Source: Candidatus Amulumruptor caecigallinarius (GTDB lineage: Bacteria; Bacteroidota; Bacteroidia; Bacteroidales; Muribaculaceae). From it: a stretch of DNA of 64,000 nt. Each line of letters starts with the position of its first letter. The first letter of the stretch is position 1. A program made the position numbers and the translations under genes. The notes beneath the pieces were generated by a model. That model worked only from the letters and a program-made list of their open reading frames with translations. It was not told the origin of the DNA and did no database searches. The DNA lies in contig JAMPDP010000003.1 in the NCBI GenBank assembly GCA_023665605.1, positions 23,777-87,776 of the forward strand, written 5' to 3'. This document shows, piece after piece, positions 36,059 through 44,967 of the stretch.

Positions 36059-37027
36059 ATGATTAAAGCAGGCATCATCGAGGGAACCGGCTACAAGGCC
36101 GGTGAGCTCATCCGCCTTTTGCTGAACCATCCCGACGTAGAGATAACATGGGTCACCTCTCGTGACCACGCAGGCATGCCGCTGTCAAGTTGCCATCGCG
36201 GCCTCACCGGCGAGACAGACATTTGCTTCACCGACACCGCAGACACCGGGGCGATTAATGCTCTGTTCGTATGCGGCGATGCCGGCTCGGCACTGGCTGA
36301 CCTGCCTGCTGATGTAAAGGTGATAGACCTCCGATGCGAGGCTCGTACCACAGCGTCGATTGACTCGGAAGCTACCGAAGGTACCGTCTACGGTCTCCCT
36401 GAGCACGCCCGCAAAGCACTTGTTCGCGGGGCAACCCGCGCGGTGGTGCCGGGAGAACTTGCCACAGCCCTGGAACTGTCGCTGCTTCCGTTGGCACGAC
36501 ACCTGCTGCTCAACAGCGACATCCACGCCACTGCCGTGATTGGCTCCAGCGAAGCTGACGGCTCGCTCAACGAGGCCATCCACACCCGCCGCGCCGAAAA
36601 CGTCACTCCCTCCGCTCTGCTTGCTCACGCCGATGTGGCCGAGGTGACACGCCTCCTCTCGGGCGTGCAGTCAAGTTGTCGATCCAAGGTGAATGTAGTC
36701 GGGCTGGACGGCCCATTTGCCCGAGGACTTATCACCGTCACTTATCTCGACTGTCCCGTAGCCACGGATGAGCTGGTGAAGCTCTACACAGATTTCTACG
36801 ACGACCATAATTTCACTTTCGTCAGCCCCGACGTTCCTGATCTGAAAGAGGTAGTTAACACCAACAAGTGCCTGCTCCACCTGCGCAAGAGTGACGGGAT
36901 GCTTGTGATAGTGGCCGTGATTGATAACCTCCTCAAAGGCTCGGCCGGCACCGCTGTCCATGACATGAACCTGCTCTTCGGGCTGCACGAGCGCACGGGG
37001 CTCAACCTCAAGGCCTCGGCATTCTGA
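36059..37027 (+). CDS. ArgC homologue lacking the catalytic cysteine
   Basis: A 322-residue protein clearly related to N-acetyl-gamma-glutamyl-phosphate reductase: GYKAGELIRLLLNHPDVEI at the start, VYGLPEHARKALV, and a conserved C-terminal part VVNTNKCLLHLRKSDGML then DNLLKGSAGTAVHDMNLLF. At the active site, where ArgC has NPGCFAT or NPGCYPT, it reads VPGELAT (residues 130-136), so the nucleophilic Cys is Glu133. The dinucleotide loop (GIIEGTG) and the H-x-H-x-P-E segment (now AHADVAEV) are altered too. No other arginine genes are near. It should not perform the arginine-pathway reaction; its role is unknown. It lies between waaA and an M16 peptidase gene. Confidence 0.8.
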   Translation: MIKAGIIEGTGYKAGELIRLLLNHPDVEITWVTSRDHAGMPLSSCHRGLTGETDICFTDTADTGAINALFVCGDAGSALADLPADVKVIDLRCEARTTASIDSEATEGTVYGLPEHARKALVRGATRAVVPGELATALELSLLPLARHLLLNSDIHATAVIGSSEADGSLNEAIHTRRAENVTPSALLAHADVAEVTRLLSGVQSSCRSKVNVVGLDGPFARGLITVTYLDCPVATDELVKLYTDFYDDHNFTFVSPDVPDLKEVVNTNKCLLHLRKSDGMLVIVAVIDNLLKGSAGTAVHDMNLLFGLHERTGLNLKASAF

Positions 37028-37056
37028 CATCAGCCCCCTCCACCCATCTACCCTCC

Positions 37057-38298
37057 ATGAAAAGCTCGGATCCTGCTCAAAAAGACCCACCGGTGACCCT
37101 CGTCACGCTCGCCAACGGCCTTCGAGTGGCTGCCATGCAGCTCCCCCGAAGCCGCGTGGACTACTTCGGCGTGAACGTCAACGCCGGTTCCCGCGACGAT
37201 CCGGAAGATGCTTTCGGCATGGCTCACATGGTGGAACACACCATATTCAAGGGCACTGACAGACACCGTTCGTCATATATCATCAACCGCATGGAGGCTG
37301 TGGGCGGCGAGCTCAACGCATACACCACCAAGGAGGAGACCGTGGTATACACCATAGCTCCCGCCGGCAACCTGCGACGGTCAGCCGGACTTATCGCGGA
37401 GCTGATAGCCTGCTCGGTATTCCCCCCCGACGAAGTGGAACGCGAGCGAGAGGTGGTGGTTGACGAAATCAGCTCATATCTTGACACCCCCGCCGATGCC
37501 GTGATTGATGACTTCGAGGAACTCTCCTTCCGCCATCCAGCACTGGCTCACAACATTCTTGGTAGTGCGGAGAGCGTCAGAGACATCACTTCCAATCGGC
37601 TGCGGGAGTTTTTGAAGACGCACTATGTGCCGGAACGGATGGTGGTGTTCTATTGCGGTCCGCAAGCACCCGAATATGTGGTGCGCGAAGTTGACCGCCA
37701 TTTCGGCTCTCTGAGACACCACTCTCCTGCCGTCACCCGACAAGTAGCAGAGTTCAACCCGCAGTTTGACACTGTGCATAACCTTGACCTTCACCAGACT
37801 CACACCATCATCGGTTCTCCAACGTGCAATGCCCTGTCCCCTGACCGACATGCACTGCTCTTGATGACCAATATATTGGGCGGTCCGGGCATGAACTCGA
37901 TGCTCAACGTGGAGCTGCGCGAGAAGCGGGGACTTGTGTATTCCGTCGACGCGTCTGCCACACTGCTGAGTGACTGCGGAATGCTCCAGATTTATTTTGG
38001 GTGTGACAAGAGCGACCTCGGCAAGTGCATCCACCATGTGCATGGTGCCATCCGCCGGCTTGCTGACGGCTATATCTCCCCCACGCGCCTTGAACGCGCC
38101 AAGTGCCAGTACCTCGGCCAGCTCACCGTTGCTGCCGAAAATGCCGAAGGCCGCGCACTCGGCCTTGGCCGCAGCGTACAGCTATATGGCACCCCGCCAT
38201 CTCCCGACGCTGTGACCAAAGCTATCCACGCCGTCACCGCCGCCGACATAGAACGTGCCGCAGCAACCCTCACCCTCTCGCGTCTCACCCTGGCCTGA
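37057..38298 (+). CDS. M16 family zinc metallopeptidase
   Basis: A 413-residue insulinase-type peptidase. It has the inverted zinc motif HMVEH (residues 57-61; the two His bind zinc, Glu60 is the base) and the downstream Glu-rich helix EREREVVVDEISSYLD that supplies the third ligand. The C-terminal M16 domain has REKRGLVYSVDASATLL. No signal peptide is visible, so it is probably cytoplasmic. 29 bases separate it from the ArgC homologue, suggesting co-transcription. One chain of this length normally forms a homodimer. Confidence 0.9.
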   Translation: MKSSDPAQKDPPVTLVTLANGLRVAAMQLPRSRVDYFGVNVNAGSRDDPEDAFGMAHMVEHTIFKGTDRHRSSYIINRMEAVGGELNAYTTKEETVVYTIAPAGNLRRSAGLIAELIACSVFPPDEVEREREVVVDEISSYLDTPADAVIDDFEELSFRHPALAHNILGSAESVRDITSNRLREFLKTHYVPERMVVFYCGPQAPEYVVREVDRHFGSLRHHSPAVTRQVAEFNPQFDTVHNLDLHQTHTIIGSPTCNALSPDRHALLLMTNILGGPGMNSMLNVELREKRGLVYSVDASATLLSDCGMLQIYFGCDKSDLGKCIHHVHGAIRRLADGYISPTRLERAKCQYLGQLTVAAENAEGRALGLGRSVQLYGTPPSPDAVTKAIHAVTAADIERAAATLTLSRLTLA

Positions 38299-38368
38299 GC
38301 CTTGGCACTTTATGGATATGTGTAAGAAAATCAGTTAAAAGAATTATAAGATATTTAGTGAAAATCCT

Positions 38369-38376
38369 TAACTTTG
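38369..38376 (+). promoter_or_regulatory. -7 box directly before the fur-family gene
   Basis: TAACTTTG, identical to the gltX -7 box, ends 4 bases before the GTG start codon. No good -33 box is seen 19-21 bases upstream. If used, the mRNA would begin at or within a few bases of the start codon, a leaderless message. Confidence 0.45.
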
Positions 38377-38380
38377 TGAT

Positions 38381-38872
38381 GTGAAACAGAAGTCAACCAC
38401 CATCACCCCGAAACGTCAGTTGCTGTCACACCTCTACCGTAACAACATGAGGTGCACTGACGAGCGTATGCACATCCTTGATGCTGCTCTGGAGCTCGGC
38501 AGCGGCTTCGTGCCCGCCGACGTAGTTAACCAACTCGAAGAGAACGGCTTCCATGTGTGCCTCCCCACCGTGTACAACAATCTTGCCCTCCTCTGTGACG
38601 CCGGCATCCTCACCAAGAGCGTCAACATCGACGGCAAAGCCTGCTACGTGGTAGTGGGGGCCTCGGGCCCGCGAGTGAAGCTCGTATGCACATCCTGCGG
38701 CAAAGTAAAAGCCGTGGAAGTGCCCGAGATAGCCTCCACCGTGCTCAAGCGCCGCTACCGAGGGTTCACCGCCAACGGTTTCCAGCTCCGCGTGGAAGGC
38801 ATATGCACCAAGTGCCGCAACCGCATTGCCTCCGAGGAGGCCGGTGAGGCTGTTATTCCGGGGCTTGACTGA
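38381..38872 (+). CDS. Fur family metal-dependent repressor
   Basis: A 163-residue Fur/PerR/Zur-type regulator. The winged-helix domain spans about residues 10-90 (QLLSHLYRNNMRCTDERMHI; the recognition part FHVCLPTVYNNLALL). The dimerization part has two CxxC pairs, VCTSCGKVK and ICTKCRNRI, which bind structural zinc. The start is a GTG at 38381; a later Met would remove the first helix. It sits after the M16 peptidase with its own likely promoter. Which metal or stress it senses cannot be said. Confidence 0.88.
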   Translation: MKQKSTTITPKRQLLSHLYRNNMRCTDERMHILDAALELGSGFVPADVVNQLEENGFHVCLPTVYNNLALLCDAGILTKSVNIDGKACYVVVGASGPRVKLVCTSCGKVKAVEVPEIASTVLKRRYRGFTANGFQLRVEGICTKCRNRIASEEAGEAVIPGLD

Positions 38873-38995
38873 GGTCCTGCGGACTCACAACCTCATCCAC
38901 TGACACACGCTGTCAAACTCACATCCATCACATCATAATGACACACCGGCACCGGCGACCATGACTCGGCGCGTGTCGGCCACTGACATCACGAC

Positions 38996-40312
38996 ATGAA
39001 CAAATCAAAAGTCGACGTGCTCCTTGGTCTGCAATGGGGCGACGAGGGCAAAGGCAAGGTTGTAGACGTGCTCACGCCTGACTATGACGCTGTTGCCCGC
39101 TTTCAGGGAGGTCCGAATGCCGGTCACACCCTTGAATTTGAGGGTAAGAAATATGTGCTCCGTTCCATCCCCTCCGGTATCTTTCAGGATGGCCAGACCA
39201 ATATCATAGGCAACGGTGTGGTGCTCGACCCCGTGCTCTTCCGCGAAGAGGCCGAAGCCCTCGAAGCCAGCGGCACTGACCTGAAGAAGGTACTGAAAAT
39301 CTCCAAGAAGGCCCACCTGATTCTCCCCACACACCGACTGCTTGATGCCGCCAACGAGAAAGCCAAGGGTGACGCCAAAATCGGCACCACCGGCAAGGGC
39401 ATCGGCCCCACATATACTGACAAGGTGAGCCGCAACGGACTGCGTGTCGGCGATACTCTCCATGACTTCGAAGCCAAGTATGCCGCTGCAAAAGCCCGTC
39501 ATCTTGACCGACTCCGCTCCATGGGTGCCGAGCCTGACCAGGCACAGCTTGATGCCCTCGAAGCCAAGTGGCTGGATGCCATCAACTATCTGAAGGAATA
39601 TGACCTGATAGACTCCGAACATGTCATCAACAAGATGCTCTCCGAGGGTAAGAAGGTGCTCTGCGAAGGCGCTCAGGGCACACTGCTCGACGTGGACTTC
39701 GGCAGCTACCCCTTTGTGACATCAAGCAACACCGTATGTGCCGGCGCATGTACCGGCCTCGGTGTGGCTCCCCGCAACATCGGCAAGGTCTATGGTATAT
39801 TCAAAGCATACTGCACCCGCGTGGGCAGCGGTCCCTTCCCCACCGAGCTCCACGACGAGACCGGCAAGCGCATCCGTGACCTCGGGCACGAATATGGTGC
39901 CGTGACAGGCCGTGAGCGTCGCTGCGGATGGATTGACCTCGTGGCTCTTCGCTACGCTATAATGATTAATGGCGTCACCAACCTCATTATGATGAAGAGC
40001 GACGTGCTCGACGGATTCGACGAAATCAAGGCTTGCGTGGCCTATGAGATTGACGGCGAGCGCGTTGAGGAATTCCCCTACTCCATTGAGTCCGAGAGCC
40101 TCAAGCCCGTCTACGTCACCCTGCCCGGGTGGAAGACCGACATGACAGCCATGAAGAGCGAGGATGAATTTCCCGCCGCATTCAGCCGTTACATCAACTT
40201 CCTGGAGGCTGAGCTGGGCACTCCCATCTCGATAGTGAGCATCGGCCCGGACCGCGAGCAGACTATCCGCCGCGACAGCGACGATGACCTCTACGGCGAC
40301 ATACCCTTCTGA
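38996..40312 (+). CDS. purA: adenylosuccinate synthase
   Basis: Enzyme of AMP synthesis joining IMP and aspartate with GTP, 438 residues. The N-terminal GTP loop is LGLQWGDEGKGKVVDVL. Then follow FQGGPNAGHT, the family motif GTTGKGIGPTYTDK (around residue 130), and VTGRERRCGWIDL near residue 300. It lies 123 bases after the fur-type gene with no obvious promoter in the gap, and 28 bases before the DUF1015 gene. Confidence 0.96.
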   Translation: MNKSKVDVLLGLQWGDEGKGKVVDVLTPDYDAVARFQGGPNAGHTLEFEGKKYVLRSIPSGIFQDGQTNIIGNGVVLDPVLFREEAEALEASGTDLKKVLKISKKAHLILPTHRLLDAANEKAKGDAKIGTTGKGIGPTYTDKVSRNGLRVGDTLHDFEAKYAAAKARHLDRLRSMGAEPDQAQLDALEAKWLDAINYLKEYDLIDSEHVINKMLSEGKKVLCEGAQGTLLDVDFGSYPFVTSSNTVCAGACTGLGVAPRNIGKVYGIFKAYCTRVGSGPFPTELHDETGKRIRDLGHEYGAVTGRERRCGWIDLVALRYAIMINGVTNLIMMKSDVLDGFDEIKACVAYEIDGERVEEFPYSIESESLKPVYVTLPGWKTDMTAMKSEDEFPAAFSRYINFLEAELGTPISIVSIGPDREQTIRRDSDDDLYGDIPF

Positions 40313-40340
40313 CACTTCCCACCCCTTCAGACCAACTGCC

Positions 40341-41585
40341 ATGGCAAAAGTAAAACCCTTCAAGGGCATACGCCCTCCCAAAGAGCTCGTCGAGCAGGTG
40401 GCTTCACGCCCTTATGACGTGCTCAACTCTGAGGAAGCCCGCGCCGAGGCCGAGGGCAATCCCCGCTCTCTTTATCACATCATCAAGCCTGAGATTGACT
40501 TCGAGAAGGGCACCGATGAGCATGACCCCAAAGTCTATCAGAAGGCTGTGGATAACTTCAACGCCTTTCAGGAGCAGGGATGGCTCGTGGCCGATGACAA
40601 GGACCACTATTACATTTACGCCCAAACCATGGATGGCCGCACGCAGTATGGCATAGTGCTCGCGGCCAACGTGGCTGACTATATGGAGGGGCGCATCAAA
40701 AAGCATGAGCTCACCCGCCGCGACAAGGAGGAGGATCGCATGAAGCATGTGCGCGTCAACAACGCCAACATCGAGCCGGTGTTCTTCGCTTTCCCTGACA
40801 ATCCCGCCCTTCAGGCCGTGATTGACGAAGTTACCAAGGGTGAGCCGGAATATGACTTCACGGCTCCCGACGGCTTCGGTCACCACTTCTGGGTAGTGAG
40901 CGACCCCTCAATTATTGACACAATCACACGCGAGTTTGACAAAATACCCTACCTGTACATAGCCGACGGCCACCACCGCACAGCCGCAGCCGCTCTCATA
41001 GGCAACGAAAAGGCGCTCGCCAACCCCGCACACAAGGGCGATGAGGAGTACAACTATTTCCTCGCTGTGGCTTTCCCGGCCTCGCACCTGAAGATTATCG
41101 ACTACAACCGCGTGGTCCGCGACCTAAACGGCCTCACTCCCGCTGAATTTCTGGCCAAGCTGAGCGAGAATTTCATCGTTGAGGAGAAGGGTACGGAGGA
41201 GTACCGTCCCGCCAGACTCCATAACTTCTCACTCTATCTGGACGGACAGTGGTATTCACTCACCGCTCGTGAAGGCACATACAACGATGCCGACCCCATA
41301 GGCGTGCTTGACGTGACCGTGAGCAGCGACCTGATACTTCGCGACATCCTCGGCATTACTGACCTGCGCTCCGACAAGCGCATAGACTTTGTGGGCGGCA
41401 TCCGCGGTCTCGGAGAACTCAAGCGCCGCGTGGACAGCGGCGAAATGGCCATGGCTCTTGCCCTCTACCCCGTCAGCATGGATCAGCTCATGGCCATCGC
41501 AGACTCCGGCAATATCATGCCTCCCAAGACCACCTGGTTCGAGCCCAAGCTCCGCAGCGGCCTCGTAATCCACAAGCTCGACTGA
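40341..41585 (+). CDS. DUF1015 family protein
   Basis: A 414-residue soluble protein of the DUF1015 family, common in Bacteroidetes and clostridia and often near serine biosynthesis genes. Visible conserved parts are VKPFKGIRPPKEL, ASRPYDVLNSEEARAEA, LYIADGHHRTAAAAL and DFVGGIRGLGEL. The HH pair suggests a metal or nucleotide site. Its biochemical function is not established to my knowledge. The ATG at 40341 is chosen because the family N-terminus starts there. Confidence 0.87.
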   Translation: MAKVKPFKGIRPPKELVEQVASRPYDVLNSEEARAEAEGNPRSLYHIIKPEIDFEKGTDEHDPKVYQKAVDNFNAFQEQGWLVADDKDHYYIYAQTMDGRTQYGIVLAANVADYMEGRIKKHELTRRDKEEDRMKHVRVNNANIEPVFFAFPDNPALQAVIDEVTKGEPEYDFTAPDGFGHHFWVVSDPSIIDTITREFDKIPYLYIADGHHRTAAAALIGNEKALANPAHKGDEEYNYFLAVAFPASHLKIIDYNRVVRDLNGLTPAEFLAKLSENFIVEEKGTEEYRPARLHNFSLYLDGQWYSLTAREGTYNDADPIGVLDVTVSSDLILRDILGITDLRSDKRIDFVGGIRGLGELKRRVDSGEMAMALALYPVSMDQLMAIADSGNIMPPKTTWFEPKLRSGLVIHKLD

Positions 41586-41648
41586 CCCCTCCCCTGCCCC
41601 ACTTGCTGCCGATAACGCAGCCTGCCCGCATCAGCTCAACCCGCTTTC

Positions 41649-42632
41649 ATGGCTCCCTCATCATCCACACGCTTGGGCATCAGGCCGACAGTGTCGGTCA
41701 TCATACCCAACTATAACCATGCGCGGTTTCTGAAACAGCGCATTGACAGCGTGTTGGAGCAGAGCTTTGCGGATTTGCAGGTAATAATCCTTGACGATTG
41801 CTCCACCGACAACAGCCGTGAAGTAATCGAAAGCTACCGCCATCACCCGCGAGTGGAGCACATCGTCTACAACGAAACCAACTCCGGGAGCACATTTGCC
41901 CAGTGGCAACGGGGACTCGCCCTTGCCACCGGCAAATATGTGTGGATTGCCGAGAGCGACGATTATGCCGCTCCTGAGTTTCTGGCCACCCTGGTTCCTC
42001 TCCTTGATGCTAACCCCAGTGCCGTGATGGCCTTCACCGGCTCACACATGGTGGGCCCCGATGGCCAACCGGTAACCGGCATGGACTGGGATCGTTACCG
42101 CAAGGGGCAGCCGGACACGGAACTTTACTCCGGTCGTGAGCTAATCATCCGCAAACTACTGTGGACCAGCGATGTATATAATGCAAGCATGGTATTGTTC
42201 CGCCGTGATACAGCCCCGGACATCGAGCCGGCGCAGCTCACTATGCGTTACTGCGGCGACTGGCTTTTTTGGGTCAATACGGCGCTCTGTGGCGATGCCA
42301 TCGAGGTGAGACGCAAGCTCAACTACTTCCGCCAGCATGATGCCAAAGTGTCGCCGGGAGCCTCACGCGCAGGACTGTATTTCACTGAAGGGTTGCCGAT
42401 TATGGCACGCATTGCCGATGCTCTCGACTTCTCACCTCGTCAGCGCGCCATGCTTGCCGGACGTACATGGAAGCGTCTCGGCAAGTTCCCGCAACTTATG
42501 GCCGCAAAGCGTGACGACGTGATGACACTGCTTGACAGACTCAGCCCCAACGCCGCCTCACACCGGCGAAAGCTGATTGCCCTCTACGAAGCTGACAAGT
42601 ACCTGAACTTCACGCATCTGCAACCGCGATGA
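41649..42632 (+). CDS. GT2 glycosyltransferase
   Basis: A 327-residue GT-A enzyme: TVSVIIPNYNHARFLKQRID, VIILDDCSTDNSREVI and the metal-site region WIAESDDYAAPEFL near residue 105. It overlaps the following WaaE-like gene by 4 bases (ATGA). With waaA a few genes upstream on the same strand, a role in LPS core or other cell-envelope sugar transfer is plausible. This is inferred from context only. Confidence 0.87.
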   Translation: MAPSSSTRLGIRPTVSVIIPNYNHARFLKQRIDSVLEQSFADLQVIILDDCSTDNSREVIESYRHHPRVEHIVYNETNSGSTFAQWQRGLALATGKYVWIAESDDYAAPEFLATLVPLLDANPSAVMAFTGSHMVGPDGQPVTGMDWDRYRKGQPDTELYSGRELIIRKLLWTSDVYNASMVLFRRDTAPDIEPAQLTMRYCGDWLFWVNTALCGDAIEVRRKLNYFRQHDAKVSPGASRAGLYFTEGLPIMARIADALDFSPRQRAMLAGRTWKRLGKFPQLMAAKRDDVMTLLDRLSPNAASHRRKLIALYEADKYLNFTHLQPR

Positions 42633-43396
42633 CCTCCCCGCGCATATCAGCCGTACTCAACACCTACAATGCAGCCGAGCATCTTGATGCCGTGTTGCAA
42701 TCACTACATGGCTTCGACGAAATAGTGCTGGTGGATATGCACAGCGACGATGACACCCGCGCCATAGCCACTCGCCATGGAGCACGCATAGTGGATCATC
42801 CACGGTGCGGCATATGTGAGCCGGCACGCAACGCCGCCATTCAGGCGGCAAGTAACCCGTGGGTGCTGATTGTGGATGCCGATGAGATTGTCCCCGAGTC
42901 TTTGCGCGATTATCTATACCGAGTTGCAGCCGCCGAAGACGCTCCGGCTGCGCTGCGCATTCCCCGCATCAACTCATTCATGGGACGGCAGATGCACTGC
43001 CTCTATCCTGACTATGTGACCCGCTTCGCACAAAAGGCACTGATAGACTGGCCCCCGACCATCCATGCCCAGCCGTTTGTGACGGGCCGCATTGACAGCA
43101 TCCCCGCCTCGCGCCGAAACCTCGCGCTGATTCATCTGGAGCGCAACACCGTGGCTTCACGTCTGGAGAAGATGGCACGGTACACAGATATGGAAGTGCG
43201 CCGGCGAGGGCCCCGGCGCTACAGTGCCGCAGCTTATGCACTGAAGCCGTTCAGCCGCTTCTTCCGCTCATACATAATGAAAGGAGGATGGCGCGACGGT
43301 CATCCCGGCTTCCTTTGGGCCACCCTCGAAGCACAATACAAGCTGATGACCATCGCCAAGCAAGACGAACAGGCCCGCACCCGGTCCGACTCTTGA
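42629..43396 (+). CDS. GT2 glycosyltransferase, WaaE/KdtX-like
   Basis: A 255-residue GT2 enzyme of the LPS-core type (WaaE/KdtX group). ISAVLNTYNAAEHLDAVLQS, IVLVDMHSDDDTRAIA and WVLIVDADEIVPESLRDYL give the nucleotide and metal sites, and RCGICEPARNAAIQ is typical of this subgroup. The C-terminal region is basic and suited to binding at the inner membrane. Last gene of the plus-strand run, followed by a terminator at 43433. Confidence 0.85.
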   Translation: MTSPRISAVLNTYNAAEHLDAVLQSLHGFDEIVLVDMHSDDDTRAIATRHGARIVDHPRCGICEPARNAAIQAASNPWVLIVDADEIVPESLRDYLYRVAAAEDAPAALRIPRINSFMGRQMHCLYPDYVTRFAQKALIDWPPTIHAQPFVTGRIDSIPASRRNLALIHLERNTVASRLEKMARYTDMEVRRRGPRRYSAAAYALKPFSRFFRSYIMKGGWRDGHPGFLWATLEAQYKLMTIAKQDEQARTRSDS

Positions 43397-43432
43397 ACAT
43401 TTGCTTTCCCCACAAAATAGATTACCACCCCT

Positions 43433-43475
43433 CAAAAAAAAATGGCCGCATCTGAGATTGACGCGACCATTTTTT
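43433..43475. terminator. bidirectional terminator
   Basis: The A-run and stem AAAAAATGGCCGC pair with GCGACCATTTTTTG around a short loop. T-runs appear at the 3' side on either strand. It ends the plus-strand glycosyltransferase pair. The one mismatch on the plus strand becomes a wobble pair on the minus strand. Confidence 0.8.
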
Positions 43476-43522
43476 GCAGAGGTGTGCGTGATTGGGACAC
43501 AATGGGTCACCGATTACACACG

Positions 43523-43612
43523 ACCTCTAAAGAGTTGTTTATAAACAACCTCTAAAAGTGGTGGCCGGTAGCTTTTGACCGGGAATACTCCGTAGTCAAA
43601 TGGCTCCGGCCA
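43523..43612. repeat. structured intergenic segment
   Basis: It contains the 16-base palindrome GTTGTTTATAAACAAC (43534-43549) set between two CCTCTAAA direct repeats (43523 and 43549). It also contains a hairpin with arms of about 17-18 bases, TGGCCGGTAGCTTTTGAC against TAGTCAAATGGCTCCGGCCA (43562-43578 and 43594-43612). There is no coding frame. It could be a small-RNA or operator region or a repeat remnant; nothing decides between these. Confidence 0.4.
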
Positions 43613-43679
43613 TATTGATGGGGTGTTACTCCGGCCCCTCGGCCGGGCAGCGTGTTTCGCCTTGTTTGGGTTGAGCCGC

Positions 43680-43841
43680 TTAAAGACCCTTGGAATGAGG
43701 ATTGCTATTGCGAATCTTCATATCCTGCTTGACGAGGCGTTCATTAACCTTACCGTCATCAGCGGCATTTATGTCAGCGCCACGATACTGGTCATCGGCT
43801 GCTACATTCGTTTTCTCCTTATCAGCAGTGAGCTTGTCCAT
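43680..43841 (-). CDS. small hydrophilic protein, hypothetical
   Basis: A 53-residue reading frame starting at the ATG at 43841, rich in Asp, Lys and Asn (MDKLTADKEKTNVAADDQYR and onward, ending NSNPHSKGL). It has no Cys, no hydrophobic segment and no recognised family. The residue composition and the choice of a clean ATG look gene-like, but I see no promoter match just upstream and cannot prove expression. I do not know its function. Confidence 0.4.
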   Translation of the reverse strand: MDKLTADKEKTNVAADDQYRGADINAADDGKVNERLVKQDMKIRNSNPHSKGL

Positions 43842-43917
43842 GATGTATAGTGTAGATTTCGGTTGGATTACGGTAATATAACACCTTCCGCGCATTGATG
43901 GTTCACCGATCGGAGAC

Positions 43918-44946
43918 TCACATTTGCGTATTTTTTCCGAGCCAATCAAACACCTTGGCATAAAGCGCTTTCCTCACCGCAGGAGCCGAAAGGAACAGGT
44001 CATGCACTCCACCCACTACCTTGACACAGGTAACATCGGTGCCCAAAAGTACGCCGTAACGCTTGATGTCGTTCACATCGAGCACCACATCAGAGTCCTT
44101 GCAGGCAGGATCCCAAGCATCGGCAGAATGGCTGCGGGAGCTATACATCAACAGTATCGGAACCTTGATGGGGTGGTCGGCATGTTGGAGGTCATTCTGC
44201 GCCTTGTCAATAGCACGCACCCATCCGGCGGACACAGGCTCACTATGCAGCGACTTCCAACGGGTGTCGAATGTCCACTCGCCGTGATGACTGCTATGGA
44301 TACTCTCTCCGTAAGCCGTGCTTTTGCCCTGCGGCACAGGCAGATCAGGAAAGAGATACCCGATGGCGCTCACTGCCGGAACTGCCCACTCTATCTTGCC
44401 GAGGTTCCAGTCCAGGAACGGTGAGTTGAGTATCAGAGCATCAATCTTGACGGGATTGGCACGATGAGCCATATAGTAAGCACAGAGTAATCCTCCAGTG
44501 GAGTGCCCCATCAGGGCTATGCGCGAGATGCCGTCACGGTACATCTGCATCAACGCGGAGTCTATGTCGGCGAAATACTCTTTCATATCACGCGCATCAC
44601 AACGCTTCTGCCCCTTGAGCCATGAGCGACCATACTTACGAAGGTCTACCGCGTAGAAATCATAACCGTGACGGTTAAACTCGCGAGCTTCTTCGGCCTG
44701 GAAGAAGTAGTCATTGAACCCGTGAACATAGAGCACGCCACGCCGGGTAGAGTCAGCGCAAACCGAGCGTACAAGCGTGCACCGCTGGTGACCGGCATAG
44801 TCATCGGCAAGCCAGACATAACGCATCTGGAAGCCCTCGCCGAGAGGGTCTTTCACCCAATTGCGATACGCGCTCTGCGCCGTGGCGCAGAGCGTGGTAA
44901 TTAGTGCGACAATCAGCAGATGTAAGCGCATATGCTTGTCTGTCAT
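43918..44946 (-). CDS. secreted alpha/beta hydrolase (lysophospholipase-like)
   Basis: A 342-residue alpha/beta hydrolase of the serine aminopeptidase/monoglyceride lipase group. It has a cleavable signal peptide (RLHLLIVALITTLCATAQS), so it acts outside the cytoplasm. The nucleophile elbow is LMGHSTGGLL (Ser near residue 145). Likely acid and base residues lie in DVNDIKRYG-like and VGGVHDLFLS segments near the C-terminus. A second possible ATG at 44931 would give a tighter signal peptide. It follows the DUF4136 lipoprotein gene by 21 bases. Substrate unknown; lipid esters are plausible. Confidence 0.83.
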   Translation of the reverse strand: MTDKHMRLHLLIVALITTLCATAQSAYRNWVKDPLGEGFQMRYVWLADDYAGHQRCTLVRSVCADSTRRGVLYVHGFNDYFFQAEEAREFNRHGYDFYAVDLRKYGRSWLKGQKRCDARDMKEYFADIDSALMQMYRDGISRIALMGHSTGGLLCAYYMAHRANPVKIDALILNSPFLDWNLGKIEWAVPAVSAIGYLFPDLPVPQGKSTAYGESIHSSHHGEWTFDTRWKSLHSEPVSAGWVRAIDKAQNDLQHADHPIKVPILLMYSSRSHSADAWDPACKDSDVVLDVNDIKRYGVLLGTDVTCVKVVGGVHDLFLSAPAVRKALYAKVFDWLGKNTQM

Positions 44947-44967
44947 GCGGGATGTCTGTGTGTGAAG

